Shown: positions 7,866 through 15,935 of the stretch, piece by piece
Numbering within the stretch: the stretch's first letter is position 1
How the letters are laid out: each line of letters opens with the position of its first letter
Assembly (NCBI RefSeq): GCF_014083945.1
Contig: NZ_CP046444.1
Location: 2,232,001 to 2,296,000, forward strand
Direction of reading: 5' to 3'
From: Granulicella sp. 5B5
GTDB lineage: Bacteria; Acidobacteriota; Terriglobia; Terriglobales; Acidobacteriaceae
DNA: 64,000 nt
The notes under the pieces: generated by a model
What the model saw: only the letters and a program-made list of their open reading frames with translations
Told to the model about the DNA's origin: nothing
The model's database searches: none
Made by a program: the position numbers and the translations under genes

Positions 7866-8639
7866 TTAGCGAGGCTGGGCGAGCGGGCTGGCGGTGAAGT
7901 CCCGGGAGAGACCGAGGCGCTTTGCGGTGGCGTCGAGCGCGGCCTGGGTGTGGAAGAAGAGTTGGGGCGTGCCGGGTGTGGGCGGGTTGGAGTGCGGGTA
8001 GAAACGGACGACGATCTCGGGGTGTTTGACGGAGTCGTCGATGCCGTTAGTGAAGGGGTAGCCGAGGGCCTGGAGAAGATGGAGTGAGCCTTCGTTGCCG
8101 GAGGGGTTGCCGTCGTCGCCGACGATGCCGAAGACGGAGCGATGGGTGCGGCGGGAGTAGACGGCAACGAAGTCGCCGAGATGCGCGCCGCGGCGGGTGG
8201 CCTCGTCGCCGAGGACGATGTAGTTGATTTTGGTGGCGTCAACGTAGCGGCGCGGGTCGCTGTCTTTGTTGTTGGCGGGGTCGGTGAAGGCGGTTTGCGA
8301 GATGTAGTCGCCGGGGTAGGGGTCGTGCGGTCCCTGGATGACGGGGACGGTGGGGTGGTCGTCTTCGGTGAGAAAGCCGACGATCTCGCCGTGCCGGCGG
8401 CGGCGGTAGTGGGCGTCGCGGAGGTTGTCGAGGGTGTGGTGGCCGGGAGGGCCATAGGCGTTGGGCGCACCGTCGACGTCGACGTCCATGCGATGGGTGA
8501 GGAGCTCGAACGAGGGACGCGCGGATGACGAGCTGTGCTGAGGCGGAGCCGCCAAGGCGATGGCCATAAAGAGGGCCGGGATGAGAGCACGACGATACAG
8601 GGTAGAGGCTCCTGATGGCTTAGACGCAATGTGCCGCAC
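7866..8639 (-). CDS. Secreted GH75 chitosanase-like protein
   Basis: A 257-residue protein with a signal-peptide-like N-terminus (basic LYRRALIPALFMAIALAAPP). The mature part carries the features of glycoside hydrolase family 75: FELLTHRMDVDVDGAPNAYG near the start, then GTPVIQGP-like VPVIQGPHDPYPGDYISQTA, DPRRYVDATKINYIVL, GDFVAVYSRRTHRSVFGIVG and a late VVRFYPHS. GH75 enzymes cleave chitosan, and bacterial relatives are common in acidobacteria (family knowledge). The Asp of MDVDVDG and the Asp/Glu of GDDGNPSGNEGS are the expected active-site region. The start at 8639 is a GTG with no clear Shine-Dalgarno; a shorter start just before YRRAL is possible. Export to the periplasm or outside is inferred. 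Confidence 0.72.
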   Translation of the reverse strand: MRHIASKPSGASTLYRRALIPALFMAIALAAPPQHSSSSARPSFELLTHRMDVDVDGAPNAYGPPGHHTLDNLRDAHYRRRRHGEIVGFLTEDDHPTVPVIQGPHDPYPGDYISQTAFTDPANNKDSDPRRYVDATKINYIVLGDEATRRGAHLGDFVAVYSRRTHRSVFGIVGDDGNPSGNEGSLHLLQALGYPFTNGIDDSVKHPEIVVRFYPHSNPPTPGTPQLFFHTQAALDATAKRLGLSRDFTASPLAQPR

Positions 8640-8784
8640 AGAAGATTTTAGTGACAGATGAGATATTCACCGGGCGGAACCACTTTCGATCCATGGAGGG
8701 AGACTGCGAGGGACCAAGGATAGAGAATAGAGGGCAGGGCACGATAGAAGTACAGCCCATATTTATGAAAGAGAGAGTGTGCTA

Positions 8785-9549
8785 ATGACAGAGGATACAA
8801 GGGCAGCTATCAGCAAGGTACCCGAAGTGACGCTGATGTTCTGGATCGTGAAGATCCTTGCGACCACGCTGGGTGAGACCGGCGGCGATGCGCTTTCGAT
8901 GTCGTTGAACCTGGGTTATGCGGTGAGCACACTGATCCTGTTTGCGCCGTTCATCGTACTGGTGGTGCTGCAGGTGCGCGCGAAGCGGTTTCACTCGTGG
9001 CTGTACTGGATGGTGATCGTCGGCACGACGCTCGCCGGTACGACGATGGCGGATTTTGCGGACAGGTCATTGGGTATCGGGTACCCGGGCGGGACGTCGG
9101 TCCTGTTCGCGCTGGTGATTGCTTCATTGCTGGTGTGGAGGTTTGCGGTGGGCACGGTATCGGTGAACAACATCGTGACGCACAAGGCGGAGATGTTTTA
9201 CTGGCTGACGATCCTGTTCTCCAATACGCTGGGTACAGCGCTGGGTGACTGGACGAGCGAAGGGACAGGGTTCGCAGGCGGCATATATCTGTTTTTCGGA
9301 CTGATTGGCGTGGTGGCGTTGCTGTACTACTTTACGAAGATCAACCGGACGCTGCTGTTCTGGATGGCGTTTATTCTTACGCGTCCGCTGGGCGCGAACA
9401 TGGGCGACTTTTTGACCAAGCCGCACGCGCAGCAAGGATTGGACCTGAGCCGCTTTGCGGCGTCGGGAGTGATTGCAGCGGCGATGGTGCTGCTGCTGAC
9501 GATCTGGCCGCAGAAGGCTGGGCTGCATCCGGGTGAGCCGATCAGCTGA
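8785..9549 (+). CDS. COG4705-family integral membrane protein
   Basis: A 254-residue protein with about eight membrane helices. It matches the uncharacterised COG4705 membrane-anchored family. One motif recurs four times, once per two-helix unit: TTLGETGGDALSM, TTLAGTTMADFADR, NTLGTALGDWTSE and RPLGANMGDFLTK, each a Gly-rich turn followed by an acidic residue next to the membrane. This suggests an internal four-fold duplication and perhaps a metal or proton site built by the acidic residues (inference). The ATG at 8785 is preferred over a GTG two codons earlier, because GAGAGAG lies about eight bases before the ATG. It is monocistronic. Confidence 0.88.
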   Translation: MTEDTRAAISKVPEVTLMFWIVKILATTLGETGGDALSMSLNLGYAVSTLILFAPFIVLVVLQVRAKRFHSWLYWMVIVGTTLAGTTMADFADRSLGIGYPGGTSVLFALVIASLLVWRFAVGTVSVNNIVTHKAEMFYWLTILFSNTLGTALGDWTSEGTGFAGGIYLFFGLIGVVALLYYFTKINRTLLFWMAFILTRPLGANMGDFLTKPHAQQGLDLSRFAASGVIAAAMVLLLTIWPQKAGLHPGEPIS

Positions 9550-9618
9550 ACCGCCAATGGGCCCACGCCATCCCGAGGTTGCTGCTGCGATGGACGCGGC
9601 AGCAATGAGGTCGAGAGG

Positions 9619-9730
9619 CTACGGCGCAACGGGAGCGGGCAGGTGCGGTGTCCTTGTGGGCGCTGCAAGCCCGAAGAACATGACGAGGTTGTTGTACCCT
9701 CGTTGCCGACCCAGATGTTGCCGCGATCTT
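9619..9730 (-). pseudogene. Decayed C-terminal fragment of a beta-propeller/NHL-type surface protein
   Basis: Read on the minus strand, the segment starts with RGNIWVGNEG and, after a one-base slip, continues NNLVMFFGLAAPTRTPHLPA to a TAG stop at 9619. The two pieces together resemble the end of the large NHL/Ig-like secreted proteins common in acidobacteria, whose last repeat runs GNIWVGN..YNNLVEFVGLA (recalled pattern, not searched). No start codon or upstream domain remains, and the frame is broken at about 9692. It therefore looks like a remnant left when rnpB-side DNA was rearranged. Confidence 0.45.
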
Positions 9731-9803
9731 GCCGGTTTCGAGGGTGTTGGTGGTGGGCAGAATCCGCCAGGGATACTGGCCCACATGGGGAGGAGGTTAA
9801 ATT

Positions 9804-10228
9804 GTGCAGGCGGCCCGTAAGCCGAATTCTGTTTTAGACGATCATTCCTCTAGGCCATGCCTTACGGCATGGCTCCAGCAACCTACCCGCAGGTTTCGGT
9901 ACAAGCTCCACTATCCTGGGCGTGACGGGCCGTCGCGCGCTCGCCGCAGAAGTGGTTGCGGCGCTCTCCCTGCCTATTTGGTCTTGCTCCGTGTGGGGTT
10001 TACCGTGCCGTTGGTGTTACCACCAACGCGGTGGGCTCTTACCCCACCGTTTCACCCTTACCGTCTCTTGCGAGAAGGCGGTCTATTTTCTGTTGCACTG
10101 GCCGTCTACGCGCCTTGAAGCGCGCATCCCGGACGTTATCCGGCACACTGCCCTGCGGAGTTCGGACTTTCCTCCCCCATTCCCTTGCCGAGGCTCGGGT
10201 CTGGCAGCGATCGTCCGGCCGCCTGCAC
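9804..10228 (-). ncRNA. rnpB: RNase P RNA, bacterial type A
   Basis: On the minus strand, the hallmark 5' block GAGGAAAGTCCGAACTCC lies at about 10158-10175 and the hallmark 3' block ACAGAATTCGGCTTA at about 9817-9832. The first and last segments (GTGCAGGCGGCC and GGCCGCCTGCAC) are exactly complementary and form helix P1, which sets the ends. The middle holds AGAGACGGTAAGGGTGAAACGGTG and the GGTAAACCCCAC block of the specificity domain. The product cleaves 5' leaders from pre-tRNA with RnpA protein. The length of about 425 nt is normal for the A type. Confidence 0.97.
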
Positions 10229-10357
10229 TTGAGTTCAGTGTAGCAGCGGGGATTGGCCGATGGGGGATTTTCAGCGGACCCGGCCCGAGAGTGGTGCCGG
10301 TGCTGCGACCTCGGATGCAGGTGCTGGTGGAGATGGCGGGCGTGGGGCGGTAGGTGG

Positions 10358-10777
10358 CTAGAGTGGGTAGAGGTTGAGCTCGGGGAAGTCGCGGCTAAAA
10401 CGTTCTGTGTCGGTTGTCATGAGGCGATCAGCCCTTAGCAGTGCATGAGCGCCTATCAGGAAGTCGGCGAGAATGCGTCGAGGTTGATCTCCGGCCGACT
10501 TGCGACGTCGCCTGGCATAAGCAGCGTAGCGCAAGCCGGCCAGTGTCCAAACTTGCTCAGGCAAGTTCCAGTCAACACGGATGCCTGTGTCGGCTAAAAA
10601 TTCATGCACTTTGGACTCTGAAAATGCTGGATGAGCCAAGGATTCGGCGTATACGGCGGGAGAGATAACAAGTGCACCTTCCTGGCTGGCCTTGGTTAGG
10701 CCACTAAGGATGCGAGGTGCTGCCAGTTCGCCCGTCCAGATAGCGGACAGGATGTTCGTATCGAGTGCGGTCCTCAT
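10358..10777 (-). CDS. PIN-domain toxin, VapC family
   Basis: A 139-residue PIN-domain protein. The conserved acidic residues are visible: ALDTNILSAI at the N-terminus (Asp5), AVYAESLAH (Glu), DFLIGAHAL (Asp) and LMTTDTERF with RDFPELNL at the C-terminus. VapC toxins are Mg-dependent endoribonucleases that cut tRNA or rRNA. The start overlaps the stop of the upstream AbrB-type gene by four bases (ATGA), the usual arrangement of toxin-antitoxin pairs with coupled translation. It lies next to rnpB, on the same strand and upstream of it. The target RNA is not predictable. Confidence 0.93.
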   Translation of the reverse strand: MRTALDTNILSAIWTGELAAPRILSGLTKASQEGALVISPAVYAESLAHPAFSESKVHEFLADTGIRVDWNLPEQVWTLAGLRYAAYARRRRKSAGDQPRRILADFLIGAHALLRADRLMTTDTERFSRDFPELNLYPL

Positions 10778-11025
10778 TCGTAGGGCACATCGTCATCGCG
10801 CATATCTGCGACCCAAGCATTGATTTCTTCGACATTCTTGAAGTACGGGGCGACGCCAACCCATTTTGCAAAGGGGTTTTCTTCCGGGTGTGCGGGCTGC
10901 ACAACCGTCGCGCCGTCTTTTTCTATGAACTCGACACGATCACCACTGTGGACACCCAATCGCTTGCGTACCTCGATGGGGATAGTGACCTGGCCTTTGC
11001 TGCTGATGGTGCTGGATGGCGGCAT
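10774..11025 (-). CDS. AbrB/SpoVT-type antitoxin, VapB-like
   Basis: An 83-residue protein. The N-terminal swapped-hairpin DNA-binding domain is plain: STISSKGQVTIPIEVRKRLG, then HSGDRVEFIEKDGATVVQP. The C-terminal tail (NPFAKWVGVAPYFKNVEEIN) is the likely toxin-binding part. Such proteins neutralise the PIN toxin encoded immediately downstream and repress their own promoter. GGAGG lies just before the ATG. An inverted repeat TCTTTAC...GTAAAGA straddles the ribosome-binding site and may be the operator. Confidence 0.92.
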   Translation of the reverse strand: MPPSSTISSKGQVTIPIEVRKRLGVHSGDRVEFIEKDGATVVQPAHPEENPFAKWVGVAPYFKNVEEINAWVADMRDDDVPYE

Positions 11026-11051
11026 CTTTACCTCCGCGATTCAAGTAAAGA
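11025..11051 (-). promoter_or_regulatory. Candidate operator of the VapBC-type operon
   Basis: A 7-bp inverted repeat, TCTTTAC (11025-11031) and GTAAAGA (11045-11051), with 13 bases between the arms. It covers the Shine-Dalgarno region and start codon of the antitoxin gene. Spacing and position fit autorepression by an AbrB-type dimer; this is inference. Confidence 0.4.
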
Positions 11052-11195
11052 ATAGCTCTTTTTCAGGAGAAACTGCAAGGAAAGTCGGCATCGTTCGCTC
11101 TCACTTGAGTGTTGTCGAGGCCATTAAGGCGTCGCTGGGCACGGTGATGGAACTCGCGGCAGGCTGCCAGCGTAGACTGAAGCTGGAGCCCCCAG

Positions 11196-12422
11196 ATGGA
11201 GAAAAAAGAGGCACTGATGATTGCGTTGCAGTCGCTGTGGGCGAACAAGCTGCGCAGCGTGCTGACGATGCTTGGGGTGATTATCGCGGTGGGGAGCTTG
11301 ATCGCGGTGGTGACGCTGATCAATGGCGCGAACTCGTATGTGGCGAACAAGATCAACAACCAGGGTGCGGACGTTTTCACGATCTCGCAGCAGCCTGCGT
11401 TCACGACGAGCTACAAGGAGTATGTCAAGTACCAGAAGCGCAAGATCATCTCGATGGACCAGTACAAGACGCTGCAGCAGGAGTGCACGGAGTGCAAGCA
11501 GGTGGGCGCGCTGCAGTCGACGGCAGGGTCGGTGAAGTACAAGGCGCAGCTGAGTACAGGGACGCAGATCCGCGGGTATACGTCGGAGATGCCGGAGATG
11601 CAGAACCTGAACATCATCGAAGGGCGGAGCTTTACGCCGGCTGACGATCAGCATGGCGCGCATGTGGCACTGATCGGGTATGACATCTACGAGAACCTGC
11701 TGAAGTTCGAAGACCCGATGGGCAAGGAGATCCGGGTGGACGGCGTGCCGTACACGATCATCGGGCTGGGTGAGAAGCAGGGCAAGACGCTGGGGCAGAG
11801 CCAGGACAACTGGGTGGGGGTGCCGCTGACGACGTTCCAGAAGACGTATGGGGCGGCGAAGACGCTGACGATTTATGCGAAGGCCCCGAGCGGCGCGGAT
11901 GCGATGGAGGCGGCGAGCGACCAGGCACGGTTGCTGATGCGCGAGCTTCGGCATGACAGGCCGGGCGAAGAGGACAGCTTTACGCTGGAGACGAGCGACG
12001 CGCTGGCGGGGTTGTTTGCGCAGATCAGCAACAGCATTGGCGCGGTGGCGATTGCGATTGCGGCGATCTCGCTGGTGGTGGGCGGCGTGGTGATTATGAA
12101 CATCATGCTGGTGAGCGTGACGGAGCGGACGCGCGAGATCGGCGTGCGGAAGGCGCTGGGCGCGAAGCAGGCTGATTTGTTGCTGCAGTTTCTGATGGAG
12201 TCGGCGACGCTGTCGTTGATTGGCGGCGTGTTTGGTGTGGCGCTGGGGATTGGCGCGGCGCTGGGCGTGTCGGCGGCGGTGGGGTTTCCGGCGACGGTAG
12301 CGTTGTGGAGCGTGCTGGTTGGGCTGTTCGTGGCGTTGGGTGTCGGCGTATTTTTTGGGGTTTACCCTGCTCGCAAGGCTGCGGCGTTGGACCCAATCGT
12401 TGCGCTGAGATCGGAGTTTTGA
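11196..12422 (+). CDS. MacB-like ABC transporter permease (first of a pair)
   Basis: A 408-residue permease of the MacB/FtsX type. It has TM1 near the start (WANKLRSVLTMLGVIIAVGS), a periplasmic MacB core domain of about 230 residues, and three C-terminal helices with the signature IMNIMLVSVTERTREIGVRK and ARKAAALDPIVALR. These proteins are mechanotransmission permeases that move peptides, lipids or drugs between inner membrane and periplasm together with a MacB-type ATPase. No ATPase gene occurs next to this pair, so the nucleotide-binding subunit must come from elsewhere. The stop is three bases from the next start, so the two permeases are one operon. Confidence 0.94.
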   Translation: MEKKEALMIALQSLWANKLRSVLTMLGVIIAVGSLIAVVTLINGANSYVANKINNQGADVFTISQQPAFTTSYKEYVKYQKRKIISMDQYKTLQQECTECKQVGALQSTAGSVKYKAQLSTGTQIRGYTSEMPEMQNLNIIEGRSFTPADDQHGAHVALIGYDIYENLLKFEDPMGKEIRVDGVPYTIIGLGEKQGKTLGQSQDNWVGVPLTTFQKTYGAAKTLTIYAKAPSGADAMEAASDQARLLMRELRHDRPGEEDSFTLETSDALAGLFAQISNSIGAVAIAIAAISLVVGGVVIMNIMLVSVTERTREIGVRKALGAKQADLLLQFLMESATLSLIGGVFGVALGIGAALGVSAAVGFPATVALWSVLVGLFVALGVGVFFGVYPARKAAALDPIVALRSEF

Positions 12423-12425
12423 GCG

Positions 12426-13679
12426 ATGGCGATGAAGGCGGTTGATCAACGCGAGTCGATCAAGATGGCGATCGATACGCTGCGCGCGAACAAGATGCGG
12501 TCGGCGCTGACGATCCTGGGGATTGTGATTGGCGTGATGACGGTGATTACGATCTCGTCGGTGATCAATGGGTTGAATGCGTCGGTGTCGAACCTGGTGT
12601 CGTCGTTTGGGACGAATGTGCTGTGGGTGTTCCGGTTTCCGGTGATTGGGGTGCAGCCGACGGCAGAGATGCTGGCGCGGAAGCAGTTGACGTTCGATGA
12701 CATGCTTGCGGTCCGCGAGCTGCCGCATGTGGTGGCCTCGGATGCAGCGCTACAGTATACGAACTACCAGTTCAATGCAGGGTCGGTGGTGGCGAAGTTC
12801 GGGCGGCGGAAGGTGGACAACGTGTCGCTGGAAGGCGACACGCCGCAGAACGCGGTGGTGTACGACAAGGAGATCACCGAAGGCCGCTACTTTACCGACA
12901 CCGAGTCCGAGCGCGCGGCCGATGTGACGGTGATTGGGCATGACCTGGCGACGAGCCTGTTTGCAGGTGTGGACCCGCTGGGGCAGCCGGTGATTATCGA
13001 CGGGCGCACGTTTACGGTGATTGGGGTGCTGGCGAAGCAGAAGACGGCGTTCGGTGGCGGCAAGAACCCGGCGGACAGCTATGCGTTCTTTCCGCTGTCG
13101 ACGTTTCATAAGCTGCATCCGGAGATTCTCGACTACTGGATCGCTGCGAAGTACGACGACCAGAAGAACAAAGAGCTAGTGACCGACGAGATCCGCGAGC
13201 TGTTGCGGCGGCGGCGCAAGGTGCGCAATGAGAAGCCGGACAATTTTGCAATCTTCGGGTCGGACTCGATCACGCGGCTGTGGAACCAGCTGACGGGCGC
13301 GCTGTTTGCGCTGATGTTCGGCCTGAGCGCCGTGGGCCTGATGGTGGGCGGCGTGGGCGTGATGAACATCATGCTGGTGAGCGTGACGGAACGGACGCGC
13401 GAGATCGGTGTGAGAAAGGCGATCGGCGCGACGAAGAAGACGATTCTGCTGCAGTTCACGGTGGAGGCGGTGGTGCTGTGCGCGGTGGGCGGCGTGATCG
13501 GGATTGCGCTGGGGTCGCTGTTTGCGCTGGCGCTGAGTTTTCTGATCTCGAGCTCGATGAGTGTGCTGTGGGTGCTGGCGGCGTTTTTGTGCTCGTGTGC
13601 GATTGGGTTGATCTTTGGGATTTATCCGGCGTACAAGGCGGCGAGTTTGAATCCCATCGAGGCACTGCGGTACGAGTAG
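12426..13679 (+). CDS. MacB-like ABC transporter permease (second of a pair)
   Basis: A 417-residue paralogue of the preceding permease. It shares the N-terminal helix region (RANKMRSALTILGIVIGVMT), a periplasmic core domain (residues about 50-270) and the C-terminal block MNIMLVSVTERTREIGVRKA with AYKAASLNPIEALRYE. The core domain is diverged from the first copy (different central sequence around RKVDNVSLEGDTPQNAVVYD), so the two probably form a heterodimer rather than redundant copies. Only three bases separate it from its partner. The following hpnI-type gene starts 13 bp downstream and may be co-transcribed. Confidence 0.94.
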   Translation: MAMKAVDQRESIKMAIDTLRANKMRSALTILGIVIGVMTVITISSVINGLNASVSNLVSSFGTNVLWVFRFPVIGVQPTAEMLARKQLTFDDMLAVRELPHVVASDAALQYTNYQFNAGSVVAKFGRRKVDNVSLEGDTPQNAVVYDKEITEGRYFTDTESERAADVTVIGHDLATSLFAGVDPLGQPVIIDGRTFTVIGVLAKQKTAFGGGKNPADSYAFFPLSTFHKLHPEILDYWIAAKYDDQKNKELVTDEIRELLRRRRKVRNEKPDNFAIFGSDSITRLWNQLTGALFALMFGLSAVGLMVGGVGVMNIMLVSVTERTREIGVRKAIGATKKTILLQFTVEAVVLCAVGGVIGIALGSLFALALSFLISSSMSVLWVLAAFLCSCAIGLIFGIYPAYKAASLNPIEALRYE

Positions 13680-13692
13680 CGCGGCTACACTG

Positions 13693-14886
13693 ATGAGTGT
13701 GAATACTGTCGCCATTTGGGTGGAGGGCGCGGCTGCGTTGTTGGCAGTTTGTGGCATGGCCTATGGGTTGATTGCGCTGTGGGCTGCGCGGGCGTTTGAG
13801 CGCGATGTGAAGCGTGCTCGCCGGCTGGTGAGTGAGCCGGAACAGTGGCCGGGCGTGACTGTGCTGAAACCGATGAAGGGTGTGGATGCGCGGATGTATG
13901 CGGGGTTGGTGAGCCACTGCCGGCTGTCGTATCCGGGCGAGGTGGAGCTGCTGTTTGGCGTGAGCTCGCTGGATGATCCGGCGGTGGCGGAGATTGCGCG
14001 GCTGCGGGTTGAGTATCCGAAGGCGGACATTCGGCTGGTGGAGTGCCCGGAGGTGCTGGGGGCGAATGGGAAGGTGTCGAACCTGGCGCAGATGGCTCCG
14101 CAGGCGCGGCATGAGTACCTGGTGGTGAATGACAGCGATATCCGCGTGGCGCCGGAGTATCTGCAGCGGGTGATGACGCCGTTTGCGTTTTCGAGTGATG
14201 ACAAGCGTGTGGGGCTGGTGACGCTGCCGTATGTGGGGAGGGCGCTGGGTGGGCTGTGGTCGAAGCTGGAGTCGCTGGGGATTGCGACGGAGTTTATGGC
14301 GGGTGTGCTGACGGCTCGGAAGCTGGAAGGCGGCGTGAAGTTTGGACTGGGGTCGACGTTGGCGACGACGAAGAGTGCGTTGGCGGCGATCGGCGGGTTC
14401 GAGTCGCTGGTGGATGAGCTGGCCGATGACTATGAGCTGGGTGCGCGGCTGAGCGCGGCGGGCTATCGCGTGGAGCTGATTGCGGAGGTGGTGGAGACGA
14501 GCGTGCCGGCGTACTCGCTGCGCGGGTTTTGCGAGCACCAGCTAAGGTGGTCGCGCGGGGTGAGGGACTCGCGCAAAGCTGGGTACCTGGGGCTGGGTGT
14601 GACGTACATGGTGCCGTGGTCGCTGATGGCGGTGATTGCGAGTGCGGGCTCGTTGTGGAGTGTGAGCCTGTTGAGCCTGGCTCTGCTGGTGCGCTATGCG
14701 GTGGCGCTGACGGTGGGTGTAGGTGTGCTGAATGATGTGCAGGTGGTGCGCTTCGCCTGGCTGCTGCCCCTGCGCGATTGCTTCGCGCTGTTCTTCTGGG
14801 TGTGGAGCTATGCGAGCGATGAGGTGGTATGGCGCGGGCAGCGGTTCAGGCTGAAGGATGGGCGGCTGGAGCCGGTGCAGATGTAG
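13693..14886 (+). CDS. hpnI: HpnI-type (GT21, ceramide-glucosyltransferase-like) hopanoid glycosyltransferase
   Basis: A 397-residue membrane glycosyltransferase of family GT21. One N-terminal and about three C-terminal membrane helices flank the catalytic domain. The expected motifs are present: GVTVLKPMKGVD, LVVNDSDIRVAPEYL (D-x-D type metal site), DELADDYELGARL (catalytic Asp) and HQLRWSRGVR (the Q-x-x-R-W motif). The bacterial branch includes HpnI, which adds N-acetylglucosamine to bacteriohopanetetrol in hopanoid synthesis; acidobacteria make hopanoids (established knowledge). The specific assignment is by resemblance, since no other hpn gene (hpnK, hpnJ, shc) is in the window. A glycosphingolipid role is the alternative. 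Confidence 0.82.
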   Translation: MSVNTVAIWVEGAAALLAVCGMAYGLIALWAARAFERDVKRARRLVSEPEQWPGVTVLKPMKGVDARMYAGLVSHCRLSYPGEVELLFGVSSLDDPAVAEIARLRVEYPKADIRLVECPEVLGANGKVSNLAQMAPQARHEYLVVNDSDIRVAPEYLQRVMTPFAFSSDDKRVGLVTLPYVGRALGGLWSKLESLGIATEFMAGVLTARKLEGGVKFGLGSTLATTKSALAAIGGFESLVDELADDYELGARLSAAGYRVELIAEVVETSVPAYSLRGFCEHQLRWSRGVRDSRKAGYLGLGVTYMVPWSLMAVIASAGSLWSVSLLSLALLVRYAVALTVGVGVLNDVQVVRFAWLLPLRDCFALFFWVWSYASDEVVWRGQRFRLKDGRLEPVQM

Positions 14887-14907
14887 CCGAGGTAGAGCGG
14901 CAGGTTT

Positions 14908-15888
14908 TTATGACATCTCAATGACAACCTTGCCGTTGGCACCTGAGGCCACGATAGCGTGTGCTTCGGCGATCTCTTGCGGCGAGAAGCACCGTTCATT
15001 CAATAGAGGTTTCAGCTTTCCTGCCTCCACCAATTTGCTTGCTTCGGCGAGGATCTCTCCGTGGTGCGCTGTCCCTTGTCCGGTGAGGAGAGGCAGCAGG
15101 GTGAAGACGCCTGAGTAGTTGGCTCCACGGAACGATAGCGGAGCCAGGGCGTGTGTCCCCCAGCCCAGGCAGCTTACGGCGTGGCCTGTATAACGCTTCA
15201 CGGCTTTGAAGGAGGCATCCAGCGTTGCGCCGCCAACGGTGTCGTAGACGATGTCGAATCCGCGTCCCTGGGTGTACTTCGCAACATACTCTTCGACGGG
15301 CTCGACCGCGTAATCGATGGGTGTAGCTCCGAAGCCTCGAACGATATCGAATTTGCCGGCTGAGGTTGTGGCGTAGACATGTGCACCGAAGGCGCGGGCC
15401 AGCTGAACGGCGACGTGGCCGATGCCGCCTGCTCCTGCGTGAATGAGGACCTGCTGGCCTTCGGTCACGTGCGCTCGATCCACGAGGCCTTCCCACGCTG
15501 TGAGGACCGAGAGCGGCAATGCGGCTGCTTCGCGCATCGAGAGAACGCTGGGCTTGTGCGCGATAAGGCTTGCGTCGACAGCGATGTATTCGGCGAGGGT
15601 TCCCTGATGGTTGCCAACTCCGCCGACCATGCCGTAGACATCGTCCCCGCGGTGAAACTGCGAGACATCGTCACCCACCTCTTCGATGGTGCCGGCCATA
15701 TCCAGGCCGAGGATGTTCGGCAGTGGCTGCTCGGCATGGGCGGCCTTCGCGGCGCGAATTTTCGTATCGAGCGGGTTTACGCCGCTTGCATAAATGCGAA
15801 CCAGGACTTGCTTGGAAGTGAGAATTGGCCGGGGAGAGTCGGATTCGATAAAAGGGCCGTTCGGCTCATGGACGATATAGGAGCGCAT
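14908..15888 (-). CDS. Zinc-independent MDR-family quinone oxidoreductase
   Basis: A 326-residue medium-chain dehydrogenase. It has the N-terminal GroES-like fold (VLVRIYASGVNPLDTKIRAA, LGLDMAGTIEEVGDDVSQFH) and a Rossmann domain with QQVLIHAGAGGIGHVAVQLA. The Cys/His zinc ligands of alcohol dehydrogenases are absent, placing it with quinone oxidoreductases and enoyl reductase-like proteins that reduce alpha,beta-unsaturated carbonyls with NADPH. The C-terminus IVASGANGKVVIEM is typical. It converges on the hpnI-type gene with 21 bp between the stops. Physiological substrate unknown. Confidence 0.92.
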   Translation of the reverse strand: MRSYIVHEPNGPFIESDSPRPILTSKQVLVRIYASGVNPLDTKIRAAKAAHAEQPLPNILGLDMAGTIEEVGDDVSQFHRGDDVYGMVGGVGNHQGTLAEYIAVDASLIAHKPSVLSMREAAALPLSVLTAWEGLVDRAHVTEGQQVLIHAGAGGIGHVAVQLARAFGAHVYATTSAGKFDIVRGFGATPIDYAVEPVEEYVAKYTQGRGFDIVYDTVGGATLDASFKAVKRYTGHAVSCLGWGTHALAPLSFRGANYSGVFTLLPLLTGQGTAHHGEILAEASKLVEAGKLKPLLNERCFSPQEIAEAHAIVASGANGKVVIEMS

Positions 15889-15935
15889 GGTCCCTCTAAG
15901 CTATCGGGATTTGTACAGAGGGAGCAAGAGGCCCG

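Noticed and set aside
11124-12728. A 534-codon open frame opposite the first MacB-like permease
   Set aside because: Composition is Arg/His/Gln-rich, with no domain and no ribosome-binding site. The permease on the other strand has full motifs.
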